From: Naematelia aurantialba
Taxonomy: Eukaryota > Basidiomycota > Tremellomycetes > Tremellales > Naemateliaceae
DNA length: 64,000 nucleotides
Direction: 5' to 3'
NCBI GenBank assembly: GCA_021527695.1
Contig: JAKFAO010000009.1
Location: forward strand, 1,178,001 to 1,242,000
Made by a program: the position numbers and the translations under genes. The notes beneath the pieces are model-generated. The model did not search any database. It had not been told where the DNA came from and worked only from the letters and a program-made list of their open reading frames with translations. Below, piece after piece: positions 20,702 to 31,764 of the stretch. The number at the start of each line of letters is the position of its first letter. Within the stretch, counting starts at the first letter, position 1.

Positions 20702-22711
20702 ATGTCAGGGTGAGTATCTTGCATAGCCGTTGATAGATAGACCTGACTGATACGAATGACCAGCACGCGACGACCCACGCACGCTGGAAGCTGGTACACC
20801 TCGAATGGTCTGTCATGGTCCATCATCTTCACACACCTCGTCTTCACATATCTCGTCTTCACACCCTCGTCTCAACACCCCTCGTCCAAGTGACAAACCT
20901 CTTCACAATGTCGCAGAACAAGTACCTCACACACCTTCACAACTTCACGTCCTGCCGCCCCCCAGCCTCCAGCCGGCGAGCTGACTGGCCTGTAGGCTCT
21001 CAACTACAGCGCGAGCTAGAGCACAACCTGTCCCGCGTGACCCCGCTGCCTGACCTGACATACGATTCCCCCGTCCATAATGCCAAAGCTATCCTTGCAC
21101 CGTACGTCTTTCTCTCCATCCATGAATACCCTCCCGTCCATAACCCGTCGATCCGGTGTGGTGTCTGTGCAGGCTGATGGTTGGTCCTCAAAGACATGCA
21201 GGATACAGCTATTCTGGACCTGCCGCGGCTTGGGCATATGCGGCTATCCCTTCGGAGAAGATGTGAGTCTCGCCTCTGCCCTCCGGTGCTAGGCCTGTCA
21301 GGAGTGTAACTCGAGGAGCGGAAACCACCTCTTAGAGACATTTAGCAAGCTATGGGTGCCGAGCCGAGTAGCAGCTGAAAGCATTTAGAAAGCGAGTGGT
21401 CCTGCTCGGTCCATCACATCACGCCTACATACCCGGCATTGCCCTGTCGCGGTTTGAAGCGTATGGAACGCCACTTGGCTCCATTTCGCTCGATCTGACC
21501 GGTGCGTATTTCCCCTACCTCTCTGCCTTCTGGCTGTGCGTGCTTCTTCGCATCACACTTCACGAGGAGAGCTCGGTGCTTCGCAACAACAGGATAGAAC
21601 GGGAGATTAGAGCTGAGCCTACACAGCGATTGACAAGCTTCGCCGGACCAGGCTGTTCCTTGACATGAAGCCCGACGTGGACGAGGACGAGCATTCTCTG
21701 GAGATGCACCTGCCATACATCCGCCATGTGTTTACAGGGTACTTCCGAACCGCCTCTTGCACTTCCCGTACTCCTGTTTCTGCCTCGTTTAGTGGTGGTG
21801 CTGGCGGTCTATGAGAAAAGCCAAGATGACACTAATGTGAGATCTAGGCGGGACGACCTGCGACTCGTACCTCTCCTAGTTGGACATGTGGACGCCAAGA
21901 CGGCTTCCAAGATCCACGAGGCACTGGTACAATACTGGTCGGATCCGGAAACGTTCTTCATCATCTCCACAGACTTTTGCCACTGGTGTGTCACGTTATG
22001 CCACGCCTTGCCCCATCGGTTATGTCCCACTGCACCTTAGGCTTCGACAGCAAACACAACTGACTACCCAAAGGGGAACCCGCTTCTCCCATACACCTTA
22101 CTACCCCCATGCGCCGCATCCTCCGCACCCCGTCCCCCCTGTCCCCCAGATCACCCAGCCAGCGGCCCTGGTCCCTCCGGATCTCGTCAAGCGGTTCGCA
22201 AAGGCTGAGAAGGAGACGCCGATATGGAAGAGTATCCAGTACATGGACCATGAGGGGATGGAGCTGTTACGCGAGCCGGCTGGAGAGGGAGCAGTGGAGA
22301 AGTGGCTTGCTTATTTGGATCGCACAAAGGTGGGTCAGCTCACTTCCTTCTTTACTCCTTTGCTCTTTGCTTCTTCATCGTTCATCTTCCTTTCATCTGC
22401 CTTTCACCTTTGTTTCCGTTTTCATCTTTCTCCTTCTCCCTTCTCCCTTCTTCCTTCTTCTGCCTTCTTAACTAGTAGCTTGGCTCCTCTTAAACAGGGA
22501 GTTCGCGTCAGATCACTGACGATGCTGGCAGAACACCATCTGCGGCCGAAACCCAATTACAATCCTTCTCGGACTAGTATCCCATGTGTACGGATCCAAG
22601 GAAGAGAAGCCCCAGATTGTCTTCGTGCGGTACGAACAGAGTTCAAAGTGCGAGACTGGCAAGGACAGCAGTGTGAGCTACGTGAGCGGGGTGTTGAGGC
22701 TGCCTGCTTGA
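20702..22711 (+). CDS. MEMO1: MEMO1 family protein
   Basis: Member of the MEMO family (yeast Mho1), a fold related to extradiol dioxygenases; animal MEMO1 binds copper or iron and affects cell motility. The ATG at 20702 sits in a tiny first exon (ATGTCAGG) followed by an intron. The spliced product starts MSGTRRPTHAGSWYTSNG. Family landmarks follow in order: AKAILAPHAGYSYSGPAAAW, VVLLGPSHHAYIPGIAL, DEDEHSLEMHLPYIRHVF, LVPLLVGHVDA, FFIISTDFCHWGTRFSH, NTICGRNPITILLGLV, and FVRYEQSSKCETGKDSSVSY ending GVLRLPA. The putative metal-site His and Cys residues (HAGY, GPSHH, DFCHWG) are intact. A Pro/His-rich insert (YYPHAPHPPHPVPPVPQ) after the DFCHWG block is specific to this copy. The last intron is 202 nt and strongly pyrimidine-rich. 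Confidence 0.93.
22330..22531 (+). other. Long polypyrimidine-rich intron in MEMO1
   Basis: Intron of 202 nt between the exons encoding LAYLDRTK and NTICGRNP. Most of 22338-22470 is a C/T tract (repeated CTTCTTCC/TTCATC). Most introns in the window are near 50 nt. Confidence 0.75.
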
Positions 22712-22989
22712 GCGGTGCCTCCGGACTGTGCAGCTCTTTTGATCCGAATGAGTTGGATGCGGGTTTATCTCTACTGATATGGTTCCCTGCGTGTTGTTGG
22801 TATCTTCAAGTACATTCTTGTAGACGGGATAGAGTTCCGAGTGACAAACATGCTTTCGTTCATGCGAAGAATGAGGTCAGAATCCAGCTTCCCAGTTCAG
22901 AATCTGCACGACGTTGATATCGCGTCAGAGAACCATGCATTCTGACCAGACCTGCAGCTTGTTTCTCCTACATGTCCATTCATCCATGC
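22712..22989. other. Convergent 3' intergenic region
   Basis: A 278-bp gap between the stop codons of MEMO1 (+) and the complex I subunit (-). No coding signal is seen; it is read as 3' UTRs. Confidence 0.5.
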
Positions 22990-23534
22990 TCAATCGTACA
23001 GGTCAACGACCTTGAACCCTCTCAGCTGATCGCCGCGTCAGCATACCGATCAATGGATCCCTCACACTGAAGGGCCGATTGCAAGAGGACATTCCGTACT
23101 TACCCGGTTCTCGCGCAACATGGTGTAATATCGATCCCTCAGCTCCTTGCAATTCTCGAGCTGGTTCACACCCTCCCCGAGATAACATTTCTTAAGCTCG
23201 ATCTTGACCAGCCGCGTCTCCATAAGCTTAACCCACGACTCGCGGACCCATAGTTCTCGGTCCGCTTGGAATTCTGGTTTCGGCCGTTTCGCGAATCAGG
23301 GGCGGATGCGGGTATCATGAACCATTTCAGGCATCGTGGTCGTTCATAGTCACAGATGCAGGATTGGCGTTGGACGAGCAGCGTGTGGTGTAAGACGCAG
23401 GAAGGAAGGAATGATGTCAGTGTCATTCCTGCTTTCACGCTGGGGAGAAAGAGGACGAAGAACAGCAAGGACGGAAAGAAGGAGCTAGACGATGGGGACT
23501 CACGGCGCATTTCCTCTAGCGTAGGCTTCCCCAT
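22990..23534 (-). CDS. Mitochondrial complex I accessory subunit (NUO-12.3 / NDUFB10-PDSW type)
   Basis: Small membrane-arm accessory subunit of NADH:ubiquinone oxidoreductase. Spliced from the ATG at 23534 it reads MGKPTLEEMRQFQADRELW, then VRESWVKLMETRLVKIELKK, CYLGEGVNQLENC, KELRDRYYTMLRENR and LRGFKVVDLYD. The two cysteines separated by 11 residues, and the block after them, match the fungal 12.3 kDa subunit and animal NDUFB10, where they form a disulphide in the intermembrane space. Two introns are placed: about 23306-23503, longer than usual, and one near 23060. The stop at 22990-22992 faces MEMO1. An upstream in-frame start is possible because the 5' flank is open in this frame, but the family's usual small size favours the start given. 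Confidence 0.82.
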
Positions 23535-23919
23535 CTTGGCTGATTGCCCGTGTGGCCAAGGATCTGTGGGACGAGTATAATGTGATGGGCGAGTTGAGCA
23601 GCGTCGTCTGGCCAGGAAGCCGTTGAACTCGTTGGCTTTGGTTGGTTGGCTGAAGGGACCAACGTTGGACCCTGAATGCACCAGTCGAACAAGTCACGTG
23701 ACTCGCTGAGACCTCCACTCGCGCCTGTTCTTGGAGAAGGAGCAAAAGACATAGAGGCCACACTGCACATTTTCATTCCTGGCCTGGGGAGGTTTGAGAG
23801 ATTTCATCATGTCTCAGTCGCCGTTTCCAACTCTGACCGACTAGTCGAATAGAGGACGTGGGACCAAGAAAGAAACGATACTTGCGCGTCACGCCAGTCG
23901 CGTAGTTACATCGTCACGA

Positions 23920-24110
23920 TTCTCTCTCACTCGACCACTCACTCTCCATCTTTCTCTCTTGTCTCGCCTACTCCATTCCTTCATCTTCCTCTTTCACTCT
24001 TGCCTCTCACTCCCTTTGTAATTCATCGTTCCCAAGTACTGCGCCCTCTTTGGCATCTTGACGACATCCTAACCCCGTCCGCCAACGCCCAACCTTTACC
24101 CCATCGCGAG
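23920..24110 (+). promoter_or_regulatory. Pyrimidine-rich promoter/5' UTR of the PUF gene
   Basis: A dense run of TCTCTC/CTTTC/CATC elements with few purines directly precedes the ATG at 24111. CT-rich tracts just upstream of the transcription start are common in well-expressed fungal genes. Confidence 0.55.
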
Positions 24111-26550
24111 ATGTCGTCTACCTTCCAGCCGTTTGGTCCGTGGACTCCGCCAGGCGTGACCATCAAGACTCCAGCCGCCGAACTCACGCCACCGGCGGAG
24201 AAGGATAGCCCCAAGGAGGTGAGCGCCGCCTGGAACGATCGTATGGGTCGATGGAACACCGACGGAGGCTATCTGGGTGGCACAGCGGCGTTTACGAGCA
24301 TCCAGGCGAGGAAGCCAGTGAGTGGTTCTCTAGTCCCTCCCGCCCCTCATCACCATCCCCCTGCTTTCTCTATCCATTCCCTTAAGTGATTGTATCCTGC
24401 AAAACCTACTACGCAAGTAACGACAGTTTCCCTGGGTGCTTACGAGGTTTAGCTTGGTGAGCTTCAGCGCCAGAATGCACCGACCCTGGCGCTGGCTTCT
24501 CCGTTTCATCCTCAAACGGACAGCGTATGGGGTCCACCCGGGCCCACCCTCGCCGCAGCAGCCCGTCAGCTGTCGGTAGAAGATGTAAGTTATCTGTATG
24601 TTTTTTGCAACTCCTGCTAACGAGTGACAGCGTCTCGCTCAAGCCGAAGCCAAGATCCGCGAGCTCACCATCGAGAATCAGAGACTGAAGCAGGTCTCAG
24701 CCTTCCAGGTAAGTTGGTTGATCTCTTTCCCTCTGGATTCCCATCTCTCCTCACTGTTGGTCCGCTGACTATGCTAGGCGCGAGCCCCATCGATTGCGTC
24801 TCACAATGCGTACACCTCACCACCTTTGAGCACTCATTCTTCATTGATCTTTGACAACTACCAACAAATGCACTCCGGGTTCTCGAGCCTCGGCTTCAAC
24901 ATGGCCCGTTTCGATGACCCAGACATGCCCATGAGAGATCCCTTGAAAAGCCGCAGCGAAAACGAAGTGAGCACCGTCTTCGGAAAGCAGTGGGTTGGGC
25001 TCACTCATGCAGTCTGATGAGGCGGGTGCCGCGTATTCTCCTCCAGCGTTCCTAGTCTCGCAGATCCTCCAGGGAACTTTCGACTACACCTTCATGCATC
25101 ATGACTACATGCGGCCGATTGTCTGGATCATTGCAAACCGGCAGCCTCGCAATCCAAACGAAGGGCAAGTAACCCTACCTTCCCGCACTCTCTTACTGAC
25201 CGAAGCAGTGCCGGCTTGAAGGCGGCAGTCAATGCTCTTGCTGCAAGTGACTGATTCTCGAAACACTTTGGCTTCTAACGCTGGTGATAGTCGCGGCTGA
25301 CATATCCGCGGGAGACGGAAGCAGTCGTAGTGCTCATCAACGCCATTATCGAGTTTGCAAAGCCACTTTGCTTCACGTCTTGCGGCAACTACTTGTGTCA
25401 GCAACTTCTTGAGCGCGGCGATGTTGATGATAAGATGAACTTCATCAAGGAAGTGCAGTGGGTCTCGTTCCCCTCCACGATAATGGCCACTAACACGCAC
25501 AGGAACGATATCGTGCCTATTGCGAGCGACAAGTTTGGGACCCATGTCTTGTGCAAGGCTATTGCAGTCAAGGAGCTAGAGGTGAGTTCCCCTCTTGGGT
25601 ATGCTAGTGCTGACGACGATAGGCGCCCATTTCGGATGCGCTTCTAGAGGCCGGTATCTTTGACAGCATGAAAACAGGTGCTAGAAGGCTTTGGCGAGAA
25701 GTAAGCTTCCCTCAAAACCGAAAGTCGAATGAGACTCACACACGAAAGTACCTTGAAAAATGCCGACAAGGCGGCCAATTTGATATCTTTGAAAAGTAGA
25801 TACAGCATGCTGCAAGTCTAACTCTCGCTGACTCTGTAGAATCAATGGCGAAATGAAGGGGCGATGGGCGGAACTTGCCTGCAATAACGAGGTCAGCAGT
25901 CGCCACAGTTCAGCTCTCAGCAGTCTGCTAATCGAGCAGAACGGCTCAATCGCGGTCCAGCAAGTGTTTGAGGTATTTGGATCCAATGACCTCATGGTAA
26001 GCCAAACGTCCAGGTACAGGTATTACATTCTGACAATCATTTAGGAGCCGTGCTTCCAAGAGGTCAGCATCTCAGCTGATTCTCAATGGCAACACTGATC
26101 CTTGCTTCAGATCTTGGCAGTTATTTCCCGTATTGCCAACAACCAGTTTGGGCAGTGAGTTCTCAATTACATGCGAATCTTCTGCTGATATAGCCAGCTT
26201 TGTCATTGCCAAGCTTCTGGCTTACCCGAACCGATATCGCGCTACATGCGAAGCGATTCTGACTGCTTATCCGCCGGTTGCCACCACTCATCATGGTGTC
26301 AATTTTGCAAAGATCGCTATCATTGAGGGCGGGCGGACTAGTATCGGCAAGTATGTAGAGGCGATCTGCAGCCAGGACGAAGGGTATGCTGTCAGCTCTG
26401 TTGTTTGTCAGTGCTCATGGCAGAAGGAGAACCCCTGGAATCGTTGCGATCGCTACATCTTCAATTGGCAAGGCTCATCTCAGTAAGTCTTTCTTGACGG
26501 CAGCTATACATTTTAGCTGATGTTCCAAGGCTTCGTGCTGTCTTGCGTGA
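24111..26550 (+). CDS. PUF (Pumilio-repeat) RNA-binding protein
   Basis: Predicted to bind 3' UTR elements of mRNAs and control their decay or translation. The ATG at 24111 gives MSSTFQPFGPWTPPGVTIKT. The N-terminal half is disordered with a short coiled coil (RLAQAEAKIRELTIENQRLK). Pumilio-type repeats follow: SCGNYLCQQLLERGDVDDK, ASDKFGTHVLCKAIAVKEL, NNENGSIAVQQVFEVFGSND, NNQFGHFVIAKLLAYPNRYR and HHGVNFAKIAIIEGG. A helix-rich insert (GARRLWREYLEKCRQGGQ) separates the second and third. About ten short introns split the gene. The 3' end is uncertain: after ICSQDEG the last exons can be joined in more than one frame, and a stop near 26550 is the best guess. I cannot assign it to one PUF subfamily. 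Confidence 0.8.
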
Positions 26551-27174
26551 GTGAAAATTTCACAGGAGCAGAGTAAGCAGCTGACTTCTGTAAGATCACT
26601 CAAAGCGAGAGCGTTCGCATCAGGACAGTGTGCCGCTCGTTTAGTACGACTTTGCGCAACTCGCAGAGCGGTAATGACCTTCTCCGTTCTCTGTCAGTCG
26701 CCTCCAAGGCCTGTAGTAGCCCTTCGCTGAGTGCCACCCTAGCGGACTGATCCATGCCGGTGGCCCTAGGCACCGGACAGGACCCGCCTGAGAACGGAAA
26801 CTCACCTATCAAGCGACGACTCCACGACCAAGGCGACTATTTTGACCGCAATTTCTTTCTCCCTCCTGTCCTTCCCTGCATTCATTCTTCATGGTCTTTC
26901 CTTCATCGATTCTATTCTTCTACGACCTTTACGACAAAGACAAGTAACGCACAAAAACAAGCATGGTTCTCAGATAAATTCTCATCCAATTTGTAACTGC
27001 TAGCCAGAATCACCCATCACGCAGTTCCCATTCATAGCATCCTCATTCCGTTCATCGTTTGTACATTCCGCCATGGTCATGGGCTCCGGTATCAAGAACT
27101 CGCCATGTTATCTCGTGCATGTTACGGTTACTTTATGGACACGCCGCATCATCGTATCTGCACCGATAGAGCCT
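26551..27174. other. Convergent intergenic region with an orphan promoter-like CT tract
   Basis: A gap of about 620 bp between the PUF gene (+) and the BTB gene (-). At about 26860-26940 a CT-rich stretch resembles the promoters of plus-strand genes in this window, but no plus-strand gene follows; the next plausible ATG (near 26962) is closed by a stop within a few codons. Confidence 0.45.
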
Positions 27175-28149
27175 CTATCGCCATTCGCACTGTGCTTGAT
27201 ACTCCCTAATCCGCGCTAGCATCGGCCCCTTCATCGTCGCCTTACATTGATTGCAGTATGGCCCCGCATTCAAAGCATTATTGAGCGACTCTTCTCCTAT
27301 GATTCCAGCGATAGAGCGGACCTCGACCTCGAAACGCGCCCCAATATTGGTCGCCGCAGTCTCGTATGTGTAGGGCCAAGACTGTTGACAACGATATACT
27401 CTCATGGGACCGCAAACCAGAAACTGTGGCATCGTGCGGGCGATGGAGGGATGTTTCAGATCGTGCAACAGCGATGCCCGTTTAGATGGCTCCCTGCGCC
27501 TGACGAGGTAGTTGAACAGCTTAACGAGAGATCGCGGGTTTCTTTCTTCGAGCACCTGAATTGTCCAATCCGGCATGCTATCGATCCCTTTGATTCGGGT
27601 CTCTTTGGCTATTTTGGCTACCAGCTTCTCGTCCTGAGCACAAGCAGCGATAGCAAACACGACAAGTGGGTCGTAGTTTTCCATTGCGTGATATGCTGTT
27701 GCAAGGTGTAGACCCACTGCCGGGAGGTCGTATGTCTTTATGAAGTCTAGAATTTCAGGGACCTGGGCGAGGTCGGGTCTGGGTGTTGGTAACCCAGTTG
27801 TCAGATTTCGGACGCATGAGAGAACGTAACACAAGCCGTCTGTCGAGATGTGTGGAAACGCCATTGCACCATTCGGAGCGGGCAAGGAGGCGATGTCATG
27901 GAAGAAACTGGAGAGATGCCCGAGGTAGCTTCCGTCAAAGTGGAAATCCGTGCCATCGGAAGACTGGAGGACAACGTCGTTCTGCCCGGTCGAAGCTTCA
28001 AAGTCTTTGTGATAGGTGTATTCGTTCCCCTTGATGGTGTCCTCCCCTTGATGGTGTCCTTCTCGGTCTTGTCCGCTTCTTGAAGGGTCAGCTTGGGATC
28101 GGGCGATTGGACTAGTCCTGCACTCACTCTCCTGAAGTTGCTCTGACAT
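27175..28149 (-). CDS. BTB/POZ-domain protein, intronless
   Basis: A 324-codon protein starting MSEQLQESECRTSPIARSQ. After a charged disordered leader the BTB fold begins at about residue 55 with NDVVLQSSDGTDFHFDGSYL, GHLSSFFHDIASLP, FPHISTDGLCYVLSCVRNLT and LDFIKTYDLPAVGLHLATAY. This is the basidiomycete type of BTB protein, in which the domain is followed by a helical region (IKGIDSMPDWTIQVLEERNP, LVKLFNYLVRRREPS). The C-terminus has a Cys pair (PYCNQCKATM) that might bind zinc. BTB proteins often act as adaptors for Cullin-3 ubiquitin ligases, but the partner is unknown here. It is a single exon in an intron-dense region, which may reflect origin by retroposition or a lineage-specific family. 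Confidence 0.82.
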   Translation of the reverse strand: MSEQLQESECRTSPIARSQADPSRSGQDREGHHQGEDTIKGNEYTYHKDFEASTGQNDVVLQSSDGTDFHFDGSYLGHLSSFFHDIASLPAPNGAMAFPHISTDGLCYVLSCVRNLTTGLPTPRPDLAQVPEILDFIKTYDLPAVGLHLATAYHAMENYDPLVVFAIAACAQDEKLVAKIAKETRIKGIDSMPDWTIQVLEERNPRSLVKLFNYLVRRREPSKRASLLHDLKHPSIARTMPQFLVCGPMRVYRCQQSWPYTYETAATNIGARFEVEVRSIAGIIGEESLNNALNAGPYCNQCKATMKGPMLARIREYQAQCEWR

Positions 28150-28924
28150 GGTGAACCAAGTTTGTGATTATGTGGAAGGTGCTTCGAGGTAGATGCGTCC
28201 GAGGTGGTGTACTGGCGTTAGGTGGACGAAGCGGGAGAGAGGGGGCGCTGTGGTCCAGGATATGTAATTTGCAAGAACTTGAAAGCGGTCTGTGCGCAAT
28301 GGGTGGAGTCATGCGGGTCAACCTCCCGGATTCGGGGTCAATCTTCAGGGGACCCCAAGGGTCCGCCCGGTCGACAAGCCGGATTGCCAGCCAATCCATC
28401 AATGAGCGGCAGCAAAGCAGTGCTCGCCTATGTGGCCACTCGGCAACGAGCGTGCCCAGACCTGTATCCAAGGGCTCTAGCGTTCTGGGCGTAGTGCTTT
28501 AGCTCGGTCGGCCGAAATTCCTAATGCATGACGAACTCGCTGGTTCAGGCTGCGAAACGAGGCCAAAGTCGCCTGGAGTGAGTAGAGCCGTCAGGGAAGA
28601 GAGCGGGATTGCTCCGCCCGAGCCCAGGTAGTAGATGAGACGGGACTAAGCCTCGTAGATATCTCGTACTCACGTATACACCGTGTACAAGTGGCGTGTT
28701 TGAGCGATCTGAGTGACCCTTGCCGCCACTGAAAGCCATCTCGGCCCCCAACATGCGCACGGACGTCCCCCACGCTTTTTGCTTCGGCTACGGAGCCCCG
28801 TAAACACGGACGTCCACTGGACAGTTGTCGTTTCCTCGACTCGTAAGGCTTAGATCAGAGGTTTCCAGCAACATCAGTTCCAGCAGCTCCTCGAGCTCAG
28901 CTTATTTGTTGCTATCCGGTGTAC
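28150..28924. promoter_or_regulatory. Divergent promoter region, BTB gene and acyl-CoA ligase
   Basis: A 775-bp non-coding gap between divergent starts. It is GC-rich and contains several CCGG/CGGG elements around 28325-28395 that could be regulator sites. Open frames on both strands lack domain similarity and are not called. Confidence 0.45.
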
Positions 28925-31599
28925 ATGGTACCCAGACCAGCTGTCAGCCATATCGACGCCCCGAAGCCGTCTATAGCAGAATGTGGGTTTCCTCGTACAC
29001 CAATTATTGGCTAATGATGCCAGGTGACCGGATCCTGACGGCTCCCGGCATGGTCCTGGAGATGGAAGAGCGGTCCGTGGATGGGCAGAAGTTTAGAGTA
29101 TGGAAGAATGTGGGTCACCCATGAGCGATGCTTGTACAGATATCTGACGATCTGACGACCCAGCTGCCGCCGTCATTTCGCTCCTTCATTCTTTCCTCCT
29201 TCCACACCTACTCGGACCGAGTTTTCCTTTCTTCTCCCACATCATCGCCGAGCGATGAGCCTGCCGGTGAGGGTCGGGAGCATGTGACTTTCGGAGAGGT
29301 GCTGCAACGCGCGCTTGAGCTCGCAGCCTGGATGAAAAGTCGAGGCTGCGGGCTTGGAAGCAGGATAGCTATAGGAGGAAGGAACTGCACTGGGTATGCC
29401 AAATTCCTGCCCGACCGAGGCGCCAGTCTAATGGAAGGCTTGATACAGCTGGATAGTTTCATTTATTGCCTGTCATCTGATTGGAGGGATCTCAGTCTGT
29501 CTGAATGCCTGGCTGTGAGTCTGCCAATAGCCCATCCAGTTGGCCACATGCGCTTAGGGGGCAGACACAAGGACCAGCTACTCCACTGTCTCGAGATCAC
29601 ATCGCCCCGCCTCGTGCTTGTCGACGCGGAGAGAGCTCAACTTCTCGGCCCATCCATCCCGGACCTCCAAGCTACTGGCATTGGAGAGGTGCGTAACCAG
29701 CAATACTGGTGGCGTCGCTGACCGAGCCTAGTTTCTTTCATGGGATCGTCTACCATCATCCTTAGAACCATTAGCGTCTATCCAGGTAAGCGGCTCTTTG
29801 AACGGATGATCTGGGCTGATTCATCAGACTTTGAGTGATGCTCTGCAGTCATCACCGCATGTTGTGCAGGCGATACTGCAAGGGTCGGGCCTGCAGAGTC
29901 TGGGACCTGAAAGCGACGCGGTCATCTTCTTTTCATCGGGGTCAGTTGCAGGTCCCTCGCAAAGGCCGATAAGCTGACCTTACTAGAACGAGTGGCCTAC
30001 CTAAAGCTGTACTTAGCACCCAGAGGATGGCCCTCTCCAACCTCTTTTCCGGCATGGTCGGTGGGTCTGTTGCCCTCTCTGGTGGACGTAGCTCACTATT
30101 CTAGCTCCGGCTCGAGCGGCCTTACGTGCCGGTTCACCGATCCCGCCTCTGCCGAAACCCTCAGATCCACAACGCACCGTTTTACTTGCCATCCCACTCT
30201 TCCACGTTACTGGCTGTCTATCCTGGCTCATGCGAGCAATCTTTGCCGGCTCCAAAATGGTACTGTTGCCCCGTTGGAACATCGATGCAGCGGTCAGACT
30301 CATTCTCAAAGAGAACGTAACGGTCATTGGAGGGTGAGTTCCCTTGCAGCCGCGATCGCAAGGCCTGCTGACGAATCAGAGTGCCGTCAGTCGTGTCTGC
30401 AATCTTGCAGGCGCCCGGCCTTCCCAAACGAAAGACATTCGACACCGTCTTCTACGGAGGCGCACCACCCAGTCGAGAACTTGCTAGAGAAGTCAAGACC
30501 AGATGGCCAAAAGCTGGATTGTGCGTTCGTGGCGCAACAATTTGATATAAACACTCACGCTTCATTAGGGTGCAGGGATATGGTCTGACCGAGACCAATG
30601 CATATGTTTGTTCCGTTGCTGGAGGGGACTACGTCGAACGTGTCAGTATACCTGGAATTGTAATAACCAGAGGGAAGCAAGCTGAATTGCCGTTGACTAG
30701 CCTGAGAGCACGTGAGTCTCCCAACTATGCAGTGCTTGTCGTCACTCACGAGACAAGTGGTCCTCCTGTTCCAATCTGCGATGTCAAGATCGTCTCACCA
30801 GAAACCCACGAGGAGTTGACGACTGGCGAGATAGGACTCTTGCTGGTTCGCGGACCGCAGGTCATGAAATGTTACTTCAACAACCCCGGTACGTTGTCCC
30901 TTGGGCTGTATATCTCAGCCAATTCCCGTAGAGGAGACTTTGTCTGCCATAGACGGCGGTGGATGGCTGGACACGGGTGATGTTGGCTGTGTGGACGGTG
31001 ATGGGTTCGTGTATATCAAGGACCGACGTGAGCTCTTCTTCCTGCTCCACCGCGCCTTGGCTCATATCATCAGTGAAAGATGTCATCTTGCGTGGAGGGG
31101 AGAATGTCAGTACATTGGCGTATACATGGCGGAGGCCATTGCTGATAGGGCCAGATCATGTCGTCACACGTCGAGAATGCCCTCTATACCGACATGCGGA
31201 TCAACGAAGCGGCAGCGGTTGGCATTCCCGACGACTTTTTCGGCGAGCGTGTTGGAGCCATCGTCTCGCTTCGCGCGCAGCATGTCGGTAAAGCAAATGA
31301 AGCCGAGTTGACAGATACTGTCCGTTCAAAGTCAGTGCAGCCTGCTCAGTACCAACTTGTCGTTGACTGTTTTACTTTCGCAGACTGGGCCGACGAGCTG
31401 TCCCGGAAATCATCCTCGTATGGGACGGACCACTTCGTAGGTGCCGTTGCAGAGCAAGGATTAGCAGCTAAGGAGCATCGTAGCACGAAACGTCAACGGC
31501 AAGGTGGTCAAGAAGGACCTCAAACCACACATCGCGGAAGCTTGGTCACGTCGGCGTACAGAAAAACGACAGGACGCCCTCATGAGAAGCAAATTATAA
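28925..31599 (+). CDS. Peroxisomal AMP-forming acyl-CoA ligase (PTS1)
   Basis: Member of the ANL superfamily that activates a carboxylic acid as an acyl-adenylate and transfers it to CoA. The ATG at 28925 gives MVPRPAVSHIDAPKPSIAEC, then DRILTAPGMVLEMEERSVDG. Motifs in order: FGEVLQRALELAAWMKSRG, VSFIACHLIGGISVCLNAWL, the P-loop FFSSGTSGLPKAVLSTQRMA, FYGGAPPSRELAREVKTRW, the adenylate motif QGYGLTETNAY, the hinge and Asp motif GGGWLDTGDVG with YIKDRRKDVILRGGENI, and the C-terminal Lys loop NVNGKVVKKDLKP. The protein ends MRSKL-stop; SKL is the canonical peroxisomal import signal, so the likely site is the peroxisome matrix and fatty or aromatic acid activation the likely role. About ten introns were placed in frame; no inactivating change was seen. 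The substrate is unknown. Confidence 0.9.
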
Positions 31600-31764
31600 T
31601 GCGTGAGATTGGAGCCGCAGATGGGTATTGGGCAATGTCCGGGACGATCGCAGGGAGCACATCAAAAGTATATCTGAAAGCAACGTTGGACATAATACAT
31701 AGATAATCGTTGGACCTTTTTTCTATAAATCCGACCCAAATCCAACCAGTACTCTACTAACCAA

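Noticed and set aside
28124..28502. Overlapping open frames on both strands upstream of the BTB gene
   Set aside because: They lie in the divergent promoter, have no start or splice context and no recognisable domain.
29390..29721. Possible frameshifted pseudogene in the acyl-CoA ligase N-terminal region
   Set aside because: The apparent breaks are two ordinary introns; spliced, the frame reads NCTGWIVSFIACHLIGGISV and continues intact.
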